Part shown: one piece after another, positions 7,764-15,705 of the stretch | Layout: every line of letters starts with the position of its first letter | How positions within the stretch are numbered: the first letter of the stretch is position 1 | NCBI GenBank assembly: GCA_964579135.1 | Contig: CAZOFD010000004.1 | Location: 1-64,000 of the forward strand | DNA: 64,000 nt | Direction: 5' to 3' | Source of the DNA: CAG-390 sp964579135 | Lineage (GTDB): Bacteria; Bacillota; Clostridia; Oscillospirales; CAG-272 | Made by a program: the position numbers and the translations under genes | Notes under the pieces: generated by a model | What the model was told of the DNA's origin: nothing | Database searches by the model: none | What the model saw: only the letters and a program-made list of their open reading frames with translations

Positions 7764-7809
7764 CCGCCTGAACGTGTTTTTTACACGTCGGGCGGATTTA
7801 CGCTTTTTT
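7764..7809 (+). promoter_or_regulatory. Leader hairpin of the pot operon, possible attenuator
   Basis: CCGCCTG (7764-7770) and ACGTGT (7772-7777) pair with ACACGT (7783-7788) and CGGGCGG (7789-7795). This gives 13 bp with one bulged A and a TTTTT loop. ATTTACGCTTTTTT follows, an imperfect T-run 8 bases beyond the stem. It sits inside the untranslated leader, so it may act as an attenuator or a stabiliser. Confidence 0.5.
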
Positions 7810-7860
7810 CCGACGTGCGACATAGACCTTTCCGAATTAAACTTTTGAAAGGGAACTCCA

Positions 7861-8982
7861 ATGAACAACGAAAAGCTGATCGAATTGCGCGGGGTGTCGA
7901 AATCGTTTGACGGCGAGCAGATCCTGCGATCCGTGAATCTCGATATCTACAAAGAAGAATTCGTTACTTTGCTCGGACCCTCGGGCTGCGGCAAAACTAC
8001 CACACTGCGTATGATAGGAGGATTCGTAAAGCCCGACGAGGGCGAGGTGATATTTGACGGCGAGGTGATAAACGACGTGCCGCCGCACCGCCGCCACGTG
8101 AACACCGTTTTTCAGCGTTACGCGCTCTTTCCTCACCTGAACGTTTTCGAAAACGTGGCTTTCGGTCTGAGACTCCAAAAGGTTGACGAAAAAGAGATAC
8201 GCGTAAGGGTAAAAGAGATGCTCGAGATGGTAAATCTCAAGGGCTTCGAGCGCAGGAGCGTTAACAATCTCTCCGGCGGGCAGCAGCAAAGGGTTGCTAT
8301 TGCAAGGGCGCTTATAAACCGCCCGAAAGTTCTTTTGCTCGACGAGCCGCTCGGAGCTCTCGACCTCAAGCTCCGCAAAGATATGCAGGTCGAGCTTAAA
8401 CATATGCAAAGGGCTACCGGCATAACGTTTGTTTACGTAACTCACGACCAAGAAGAGGCGCTTTCTATGTCGGATACGGTCGTGGTTATGGCGAACGGCT
8501 GTATACAGCAGATCGGTACCCCCGAAAAGATATACAACGAGCCCGAAAACGCATTCGTTGCGGACTTTATCGGGGAATCGAATATCGTAAACGGTACGAT
8601 GATCGAGGACTATCTCGTTTCTTTTGCGGGGCAAAAGTTTGTGTGCGAGGATTGCGGATTTGCCAAAAACGAGCCGGTTGACGTTGTCGTTCGACCGGAA
8701 GATATCGATATCGTGCCCGTTGAGGACAGTATGCTTCGCGGTAATGTAACTTCGGTCACCTTTAAGGGCGATTATTACGAGATAATAGTCGATATAGACA
8801 ACTTTAAATGGATGATAGAAACGACGGACAGGGTAAGGGTCGGAGACACCATAGGTATATCCATCGACCCCTACGAGATACAGGTTATGAAGAAATCCGA
8901 GTTTTCCGGTATGTTCGGCGACTATTCTTCGTTCAGCGATGAACTCGACCGCCTTTCCGAACTCCCGCCCGACGAAGAATGA
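7861..8982 (+). CDS. potA: Spermidine/putrescine ABC transporter, ATPase
   Basis: The cytoplasmic ATPase of the polyamine importer, 373 residues. The N-terminal ABC domain has Walker A GPSGCGKTT (about 39-47), a Q loop in VFQRYALFPH, signature LSGGQQQRVA, Walker B LLLDEPLGALD and the switch His in VTHDQEEA. The C-terminal part (about 240-350) is the TOBE regulatory domain typical of PotA/MalK ATPases. The start follows AAAGGG. It is the first gene of potABCD. A short acidic tail (SELPPDEE) ends it; potB begins ten bases after the stop. Confidence 0.95.
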   Translation: MNNEKLIELRGVSKSFDGEQILRSVNLDIYKEEFVTLLGPSGCGKTTTLRMIGGFVKPDEGEVIFDGEVINDVPPHRRHVNTVFQRYALFPHLNVFENVAFGLRLQKVDEKEIRVRVKEMLEMVNLKGFERRSVNNLSGGQQQRVAIARALINRPKVLLLDEPLGALDLKLRKDMQVELKHMQRATGITFVYVTHDQEEALSMSDTVVVMANGCIQQIGTPEKIYNEPENAFVADFIGESNIVNGTMIEDYLVSFAGQKFVCEDCGFAKNEPVDVVVRPEDIDIVPVEDSMLRGNVTSVTFKGDYYEIIVDIDNFKWMIETTDRVRVGDTIGISIDPYEIQVMKKSEFSGMFGDYSSFSDELDRLSELPPDEE

Positions 8983-8992
8983 GGCGAGCGCG

Positions 8993-9835
8993 ATGCAGAA
9001 AAAACAGGGATTTTGGAATGCGGTGCTTCTTTCTCCGCACGTTCTTTGGACACTGATATTTATCGTCGCTCCGCTTGCTTTCGTGGCGTATTATGCCTTT
9101 ACGGATGCCGACGGCGCATTTACCATCGCCAACGTCGTCGCGCTCGGCGATCATATGGGGACTTTCGGTCTTTCCGTTTGCTTTGCCTTGATAGCGACCG
9201 TTATATGCCTTTTGATAGCGTATCCTATGGCATATTTTCTTTGCGCTATGTCCGCTCGGTCGCAAAAGGTGCTCGTTATGCTCGCGATGCTTCCGATGTG
9301 GATGAATCTTTTGATACGCACGTATTCTATGCTTGCCATATTCGACGACGCGGGTTTTCTCAACCGATTTATTTGGACGTTTGCGCCGAATTTCGAGGGG
9401 ATACATATTATCGGCACGCCCGCAGCCGTTATTTTCGGTATGGTATACAACTTTTTTCCGTATATGCTTTTGCCGCTTTATTCCGTTATGTCGCGACTTG
9501 ACGGACGCTTGATAGAGGCAGCGCAGGATCTCGGTTGTACGCCCGTGCGCGTTATCACGCGCGTAGTTATGCCGCTTACGAAGTCGGGGATAATATCGGG
9601 CATAACGATGGTTTTCGTACCGTCGATCAGCACGTTTTATATCTCGCAAAAGCTCGGCGGGGGCACTTTCGACCTTATCGGCGACGCGATAGAACGCCAA
9701 TTCCAGCGTCCCGATACGTACAGCGTCGGCGCAGCCATATCTCTTGTGATGATGATCCTGATACTTATTTCCATAGCCGTTATGAACCGTTTCGGTGACG
9801 CGGACGGCGCAAAAGGGGGGGGAATGGTGCTTTGA
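8993..9835 (+). CDS. potB: Spermidine/putrescine ABC transporter, permease PotB
   Basis: Inner-membrane permease with six hydrophobic segments in 280 residues and the EAA loop EAAQDLGCTPVRVITRVVMP, which docks onto the ATPase. I place the start at the ATG at 8993 because GAGG (8981-8984) lies at the right distance and the protein then begins MQKKQGF just before the first helix. An in-frame ATG at 8939 lies inside potA and has no suitable RBS. The stop overlaps the TTG start of potC by three bases (TTGA). Confidence 0.93.
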   Translation: MQKKQGFWNAVLLSPHVLWTLIFIVAPLAFVAYYAFTDADGAFTIANVVALGDHMGTFGLSVCFALIATVICLLIAYPMAYFLCAMSARSQKVLVMLAMLPMWMNLLIRTYSMLAIFDDAGFLNRFIWTFAPNFEGIHIIGTPAAVIFGMVYNFFPYMLLPLYSVMSRLDGRLIEAAQDLGCTPVRVITRVVMPLTKSGIISGITMVFVPSISTFYISQKLGGGTFDLIGDAIERQFQRPDTYSVGAAISLVMMILILISIAVMNRFGDADGAKGGGMVL

Positions 9836-10659
9836 AATCCGCAGGAAAAGTTTATGTTGCTATCTGTTTTTTGATACTTTATCTGCCGATATTCGTGCTT
9901 ATGTTCTTCTCCTTTAACAGTTCCGCGAGCACCGCGACGTTCGAGGGCTTTTCGCTTCGCTGGTACAGAGAGCTGTTTCGAAGCGGCGAGGTGCTTGCGG
10001 CTCTGCGAAACACGCTGATATTGGCGCTTTCTTCCGCTTTGATATCCACCGTGTTGGCTACCGTTACCGCAGTCGGGCTCGACAGGCTTCGTTCGCGTCG
10101 GGTGCGCGGGCTTATCACGTCCGTTACCAACGTGCCTATGATGAACCCCGATATAGTTACCGGCGTGTCTATGATGCTGCTTTTCGTTTTTGTCGGCAAT
10201 CTGCTCGGCAATACGACGGACAAACTCAATTTTTTCACCCTTCTTGCGGCGCACGTTACCTTTAATCTGCCGTACGTTCTTCTCAATATAACCCCGAAGT
10301 TCCGGCAGATGGACCGCCACCTGACCGAAGCGGCGAGGGATCTGGGGTGCGCGTCGGCTCAGGCGTTTTTCAAGGTGGAGTTGCCCGCGATCTTCCCGGG
10401 GATCGTCGCCGGTTTTATTATGGCGTTTACTCTTTCGCTCGACGATTTCGTTATAAGCTACTTTACGAGCGGCAGCGATTTTCAGACTTTGCCGATACTG
10501 ATCTATTCGATGACCAAAAAAGAGGTAAAACCCTACATTTACGCGCTTTCGACCCTTATGATCATTTCCATTTTGGTGTTGCTTATCCTTTCGAACGTCA
10601 GCGGCGGCAAAAAAAGCGGTGCGAGCCGTGATAAAAAGCTAAAGGAGGCGGCAAAGTGA
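9832..10659 (+). CDS. potC: Spermidine/putrescine ABC transporter, permease PotC
   Basis: Second permease, 275 residues, six hydrophobic segments, EAA loop EAARDLGCASAQAFFKVELP. It starts with TTG at 9832 overlapping the potB stop, with a G-run (9815-9821) as RBS. SLDDFVISYFTSG is a typical PotC sequence. It ends in a lysine-rich tail, and its TGA overlaps the GTG start of potD, so the operon is tightly translationally coupled. Confidence 0.93.
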   Translation: MKSAGKVYVAICFLILYLPIFVLMFFSFNSSASTATFEGFSLRWYRELFRSGEVLAALRNTLILALSSALISTVLATVTAVGLDRLRSRRVRGLITSVTNVPMMNPDIVTGVSMMLLFVFVGNLLGNTTDKLNFFTLLAAHVTFNLPYVLLNITPKFRQMDRHLTEAARDLGCASAQAFFKVELPAIFPGIVAGFIMAFTLSLDDFVISYFTSGSDFQTLPILIYSMTKKEVKPYIYALSTLMIISILVLLILSNVSGGKKSGASRDKKLKEAAK

Positions 10660-11942
10660 AAATCAGTCGTTCCCGTAACTTAAAACGCGCTTTGTCGCTC
10701 GCGTTGCTTGCTTTGATTGCGCTCTCGACGATATCCTTGCTTTCTTCCTGCTCGGGCGAGGAGACCGAGGTGCTTAACGTTTACAATTGGGGCGAATATA
10801 TCTCCGACGGGTCGGAGGGTACCTTCGATACGAACGCCGAGTTTGAGGCGTGGTATTATAAAACGTACGGAAAAAAGGTCAAGGTAAACTATTCCGTATT
10901 CGCTTCGAACGAGGATATGTATGCCAAGCTCAAAAGCGGAGCTGTCAGCTACGACGTCGTTATTCCGTCGGATTATATGATCGAGCAGATGATAGCGGAG
11001 GATATGCTCGTCAAGCTCGATTTTTCCAACATCCCGAATTTCGAATATATAGCGGAGAAGTACGTAAATCCCGGTTACGATCCGACGAACGAATATTCCG
11101 TGCCGTATACGGCGGGAATGGTCGGCATTATATACAACACGAAATACGTTTCGGGCACGCCCACGAGTTGGGATCTGCTTTGGGACGAGGCTTATGCGGG
11201 CAAGATACTCACGTTTAACAACCCTCGCGACGCTTTCGGTACGGCAATGTACAGAAAGGGCATAGACGTCAATACGTCGAGCGAGAGCGATTGGCGCGAG
11301 GCTTTCGAGCAACTGCAAAAGCAAAAGCCGCTTATCCAAAGCTACGTTATGGACGAGATCTTTAACAAGATGAAAAACGGCTCGGCTGCTATCGCGCCGT
11401 ATTACGCCGGCGACTTTTTTACGATGTATGCCGACAACGAAGATCTTGCCTTTTATTATCCCGAGGAGGGGACGAATATCTTCGTGGATGCGATGTGCGT
11501 GCCCAAAGGGAGCGAAAACAAGGAGCTTGCGGAGATATATATAAACTATATGCTCTCCGAGGAGGCGGCGGTAGCCAACGCCGAATATATCTGCTACGCT
11601 TCGCCGAACAAGCTCGTTATCGAAAACGAGGCTTATCGCGAGGCGATGAACGAGCTTCACCCCGATGCGTACGATATTCTTTACGGTCACGCGGATACGG
11701 TAAAAACGAGTTATTATTCCAACCTGAGCAATGAAACCCGTGCCGTTATGAACTCGCTTTGGGAGGATCTCAAGATCGAGAATTCGATCGGTTGCGGAGT
11801 GTACGTCCTTTGCGGCGTTATCGTTGCCGCTATGGTATGCTACGGTATTTTCGTCGCCGTGCGCAACAAAAAAAGGGCGCGTTACGACGATATCGACGAA
11901 GCGGATATTGCGCGCTACGGCAGTAAGAGCAAAAAAATATAG
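10656..11942 (+). CDS. potD: Polyamine-binding lipoprotein PotD with extra C-terminal membrane segment
   Basis: The solute-binding subunit of the importer. GTG start with AAAGGAGG at 10641-10648. An N-terminal signal with lipobox LLSSC puts the lipidated Cys at 32. The mature part has the PotD pattern LNVYNWGEYISDGS, then YDVVIPSDYM and PYTAGMVGIIYN, in a family 1 (PotD/PotF) fold. Unlike usual PotD, which ends after about 350 residues, this one continues into a hydrophobic segment (about 379-402), a basic KKRAR stop-transfer and a 20-residue charged tail. The protein would be held by both a lipid and a membrane helix. It is the last gene of the operon. Confidence 0.93.
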   Translation: MKISRSRNLKRALSLALLALIALSTISLLSSCSGEETEVLNVYNWGEYISDGSEGTFDTNAEFEAWYYKTYGKKVKVNYSVFASNEDMYAKLKSGAVSYDVVIPSDYMIEQMIAEDMLVKLDFSNIPNFEYIAEKYVNPGYDPTNEYSVPYTAGMVGIIYNTKYVSGTPTSWDLLWDEAYAGKILTFNNPRDAFGTAMYRKGIDVNTSSESDWREAFEQLQKQKPLIQSYVMDEIFNKMKNGSAAIAPYYAGDFFTMYADNEDLAFYYPEEGTNIFVDAMCVPKGSENKELAEIYINYMLSEEAAVANAEYICYASPNKLVIENEAYREAMNELHPDAYDILYGHADTVKTSYYSNLSNETRAVMNSLWEDLKIENSIGCGVYVLCGVIVAAMVCYGIFVAVRNKKRARYDDIDEADIARYGSKSKKI

Positions 11943-11951
11943 TTCGTGACG

Positions 11952-11994
11952 TAGGTCGGCGGCAGCCACAGGCTCCGCCGACCTATCGGTTTTT
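11952..11994 (+). terminator. Terminator of the pot operon
   Basis: TAGGTCGGCGG (11952-11962) pairs with CCGCCGACCTA (11975-11985), with an inner AGCC/GGCT extension, followed by TCGGTTTTT. Confidence 0.85.
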
Positions 11995-12057
11995 AGCGCG
12001 TGCGCTCGGGCGTCGGGAACGGCAGCGGCGAAATTGACGATTTGCATAACATTTCTA

Positions 12058-12086
12058 TTGAAAAAAAAGCGTATGTATGATACAAT
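12058..12086 (+). promoter_or_regulatory. Promoter of cdaA operon
   Basis: TTGAAA (12058-12063), 17-base spacer, TACAAT (12081-12086). The leader is short, with AGGAG at 12104-12108 before the start. Confidence 0.85.
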
Positions 12087-12114
12087 AATATAAATATATC
12101 TGCAGGAGTACGTT

Positions 12115-13026
12115 ATGCCGGAAAAACTTGTCGCGTTATACGAATACGTAAAAACTCTGGTCGGCGAATATTTGGTGCATGCCGTTTTAAATTTGCAATT
12201 CGTCGACGTTATCGACATCCTTTTGCTTGCGGCTATAATTTTTTACGTTTATAAATTTATTCGCGAAAGGCGTGCGGCGCGCTTGGCGCGCGGTCTCGTT
12301 TTCGTCGTCGGCGTTATGATATTCAGTATGCTCCTCAATATGAGGGCGCTCAAATATATCCTCGAAAATTTTTATCAGGTCGGGATGATAGCCATCATCG
12401 TTATCTTTCAGTCCGACCTGCGCTCCGCGCTTGAAAAATTCGGCTCGACGGATATGAAAAAACTGTGGAACATAAGCGCAAACGAGTACAAAGCCATCGT
12501 TGATATGGCGGACACCGTCAGCGAAGCGGCGGACGCTATGGCGAGGACGCACACCGGCGCTATAATCGCCGTCGAGAGGTCTACGAAACTCGGAGAGTAT
12601 TTGGGGCAGGGCGTTATACTCAACGCGGAGATGTCGAGCCCGCTTTTGCGCAATATATTCGTTAACAAGGCGCCGCTTCACGACGGAGCGGTCATCGTTC
12701 GCGACTGGCGCGTTTACGCGGCGGGGTGCTATCTGCCGCTTTCGCAAGCGGATATAAACAAAGATCTCGGCACGCGCCACCGTGCCGCCATCGGTCTGTC
12801 GGAGGTCAGCGACGCGATCGTTATAGTAGTCTCCGAGGAAACGGGCACGATATCGCTTGCCGTGGGCGGCGATCTGAGGCGAAATTATAATTACAGTTCG
12901 CTCAAGCAAGCGCTTATAAAGTATCTGATACCCGCGGAATCCGCGGAAGTCGGCGGTTCGAAGTGGAAGTTCTGGAAAAAGAGAAACGCCGGCGGCGAAA
13001 AGTCTTCTCAAGGGAGGAACGAATGA
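12115..13026 (+). CDS. cdaA: Membrane diadenylate cyclase CdaA
   Basis: Makes the second messenger c-di-AMP from two ATP at the membrane. Three hydrophobic helices in the first 100 residues (about 31-48, 60-78, 84-101) precede the DisA_N cyclase domain. That domain shows the active-site motifs DGA (190-192, in LHDGAVIV) and RHR (221-223, in GTRHRAAIG). A basic, Trp-containing tail ends the protein. It is co-transcribed with its regulator cdaR, whose start overlaps the cdaA stop. In many Bacillota glmM follows cdaR; here it does not. Confidence 0.96.
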   Translation: MPEKLVALYEYVKTLVGEYLVHAVLNLQFVDVIDILLLAAIIFYVYKFIRERRAARLARGLVFVVGVMIFSMLLNMRALKYILENFYQVGMIAIIVIFQSDLRSALEKFGSTDMKKLWNISANEYKAIVDMADTVSEAADAMARTHTGAIIAVERSTKLGEYLGQGVILNAEMSSPLLRNIFVNKAPLHDGAVIVRDWRVYAAGCYLPLSQADINKDLGTRHRAAIGLSEVSDAIVIVVSEETGTISLAVGGDLRRNYNYSSLKQALIKYLIPAESAEVGGSKWKFWKKRNAGGEKSSQGRNE

Positions 13027-14054
13027 TGTCTGACGCATTTGGACAAAAGGAAAGCGGCGAAAACGGCAGAAAAAAGACGTTTTTTCTCGCTCGTATAGTT
13101 TCGCTTGCATTGGCTTTCGTTATATGGGTGTACGTGGTCAACGTAACTACGGAAAATTACGAAAAAACTTTTGACCTTATAGATATTTCGCTGGAGGGCA
13201 CCGAAAAGCTCGCCGAACGGCAAAATATGACCGTTTTCGATATGGAAGAGGGTAAGGTGCGCATAACCGTCAGCGGATTGCGAAGCGATATCAACTCGCT
13301 TACCGCCGAGGACTTTTTCGCGTATATCGACGTAAGTGAACTCACGTCGGGGGGCAAGCAGTCCTGTGAGGTCAAGGTCAACGTGCCGAATTCGGTGCAG
13401 GTGGTGGAGCGCTCGCCCGCAAACGTCGTGTGCAACGTTGACGTTATAAGCGAAAAAACGGTGCCTGTCAAAGCCGAACTCCTTTCGTACAATCTTATGA
13501 ACTCCGCATACCGTTTCGGCGATCTCAAAACCGAGTTTGACAGCGTAACGTTGCGAGGACCGCAAACGGTGCTTGACAGGATCGAGGTCGCAAAAGCACC
13601 GATAGAGCTCGGCAACGTTTCCTCCGGAATGGAGAAAAAGGTAAAACTCGTACTCGAAAACGCCGCCGGCGACGCCGTAGATTCGCGCTACGTATCCTTT
13701 GACAACGAATATTGCGCCGTAAAGATCCCGGTGGAGATGCAAAAAACGGTCGCCGTCGCAGCCGATATTCGCACGAGCGGCGTCACGTCGGCGAAACTTT
13801 CGTGCGAGAATCTCGTCCTAAAGGGCGATCCGACGTATCTTGAAAAACTTGACGTCGTATACGCCGTTATCACGTCCGAAACTCGCGAGGGCGACACAAT
13901 AAGCGTTGCTTTGCCGGACGGCGTGTTTACCGCCGAGGGCGAAACCGTCGTAAAGCTGACGGTGACGGAGCTCGTGCCCGAAACGGCGGACTCGGGCGGC
14001 GACACCGCAAACGAAAGCGACGCGGCAAATAAAAAAGCATTCGGAGCGGCATAG
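13023..14054 (+). CDS. cdaR: CdaA regulator (YbbR-domain protein)
   Basis: A 343-residue extracytoplasmic protein held by one N-terminal helix (about 22-40), followed by several YbbR repeats, e.g. VRITVSGLRSDINSLTAEDF and a later VTLRGPQTVLDRI. It binds CdaA and tunes its activity. The start is the ATG at 13023, five bases after AGGGAGG and overlapping the cdaA stop. An in-frame upstream ATG at 12963 lies inside cdaA and has no RBS. The tail is rich in Asp, Asn and Ala. Confidence 0.92.
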   Translation: MMSDAFGQKESGENGRKKTFFLARIVSLALAFVIWVYVVNVTTENYEKTFDLIDISLEGTEKLAERQNMTVFDMEEGKVRITVSGLRSDINSLTAEDFFAYIDVSELTSGGKQSCEVKVNVPNSVQVVERSPANVVCNVDVISEKTVPVKAELLSYNLMNSAYRFGDLKTEFDSVTLRGPQTVLDRIEVAKAPIELGNVSSGMEKKVKLVLENAAGDAVDSRYVSFDNEYCAVKIPVEMQKTVAVAADIRTSGVTSAKLSCENLVLKGDPTYLEKLDVVYAVITSETREGDTISVALPDGVFTAEGETVVKLTVTELVPETADSGGDTANESDAANKKAFGAA

Positions 14055-14057
14055 ACA

Positions 14058-15694
14058 ATGCGCGTAAAAAAAATACTTTCGGGGAGCGTTTCGCTCCCTT
14101 TCGCCGCCGAAGAGGCACTTGCTGTCGAGAAAGGGGTAAAAGCCTTTAAAAAGGCAGCCCCCGAACTTTGCGGCGTGCCCTTCGACGCATACGTCTATCG
14201 CAGATCTACGGACGCGCGCCGCAAAGACGAGATCTTTTTCGTATACACCGTCGCGATAGAGGCGCGTGGCGAGGCGTATTTCGACGCGGATCCCGATAAA
14301 CTCAGCCGCGCGGGCTTTCGCATATGCCCGAACGATTCGGTCGACGTTGTCTTGGGGAGCGAGCCGCTCTCCCATCGCCCCGTCGTCGCGGCTCGGGACC
14401 TGCGGGGATGTTTTGCGCTCTGCTTTTGGCGGAAAACGGCTACGCGCCGCTGCTTATAGAGCGCGGCGACGGTATCGAGAAGCGCGCCGCGACGACGGAT
14501 GCGTTTTTTGCCGGCGGCGAACTTGACGAGGAGTCGAACGTTATGTTCGGCGCGGGCGGCGCTGGTACGTTTTCCGACGGAAAACTCGTAACGCGGATAA
14601 ACGACACGCGCACGTCTTGGGTATTGCGGCGTATGCGCGAATTCGGCGCGCCCGACGATATTACGAAGCTTGCCAGACCGCACGTGGGCACCGACGTGTT
14701 GCGCGGAGTGGTCGACAATATTATGCGCGAGATAGTTCGCCTCGGCGGCGAGGTGCGCTACAGATGCCGCCTTGACGGTATTGACGAGCGCGACGGCTAC
14801 GTCGTTGCGCACACGACCCGCGGCGACGTACCGTGCGGAGCCGTCGTTTTGGCACTCGGTCACAGTGCGCGCGACACGCAAAAGGCACTGCTCGCGAGCG
14901 GCTTTGCGCTCGAAGCCAAGCCGTTTTCCGTCGGCGTGCGGATAGAGCACAAGGCAAGCGACGTGGACGCGGCTCTTTACGGCAAGTATGCCGGCGACCC
15001 GAGGCTCGGTCACGCGGAATATAATCTCTCCGACACGAGCGACAAGCGCGGAGTATATTCGTTTTGTATGTGCCCCGGCGGCGTCGTCGTCGCCTGCTCG
15101 AGCGAGCGCGACGGCGTGGTCGTGAACGGTATGAGTTACAGAGCGAGGAGCGGCGAAAATTCGAACTGCGCGCTTGCCGTCAGCATATTTCCGACGGATT
15201 TCGGGTCAACTCCCGAGGGCGCGATAGAATTCCAGCGTTCGATTGAGCGGCGGGCGTTTCGAGCGGCGGGAGGTTCTTTTGCCGCACCGATTGAAACGGT
15301 CGGAGATTTTTTGAGCGGTAAAACGTCGGCATTCGCACAGCCGCAAAGAATATTGCCGTCCTATACGCGCGGCGAGTACGAAACGTGCGACCTGCGCTCG
15401 ATATTGCCGACGTACGTATCGAACGGGCTCGATCGCGGTATACGGCGATTCGCGGGCAGGATCCGCGGATTTGACGCGCCGAGCGCGATATTGACGGGTG
15501 TTGAAACGCGCACGTCGTCCCCGGTAAGGATGCTTCGCGGCGAGGATGGTACGGCTGTCGGTCATAAGCTCGTTTATCCTTGCGGCGAGGGGGCGGGGTA
15601 CGCCGGCGGCATCACGAGTGCCGCTGTGGACGGAGTAGCCGTCGCGCTTAATATAATGCGCAGGTTTGCCCCTTTGCACGGATCTTTAACGTAA
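14058..15694 (+). pseudogene. NAD(P)/FAD-dependent oxidoreductase, interrupted by a one-base frameshift
   Basis: Two reading frames together make one protein of about 545 residues. The first runs from ATG 14058 to about 14387 and reads as the small N-terminal domain that precedes the flavin domain in this group of putative FAD dehydrogenases. The second continues from about 14390 with GSGPAGMFCALLLAENGY, the dinucleotide-binding loop, through to the C-terminal EGAGYAGGITSAAVDG. The join falls where VVVGSGPAG is expected; one missing T between 14388 and 14389 explains it. Either the gene is inactivated or the base was lost in assembly. The close fit of the rest, with no other lesion, favours a recent event or error. 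Its physiological substrate is not known. Confidence 0.8.
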
Positions 15695-15705
15695 CACGGT
15701 AAACA

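Noticed and set aside
8939..8992. Earlier start for potB
   Set aside because: It lies within potA, lacks a RBS, and adds residues before a normal permease N terminus.
14058..14459. A separate small 133-residue protein
   Set aside because: Its sequence is the N-terminal domain of the following oxidoreductase; adding one base joins the two.
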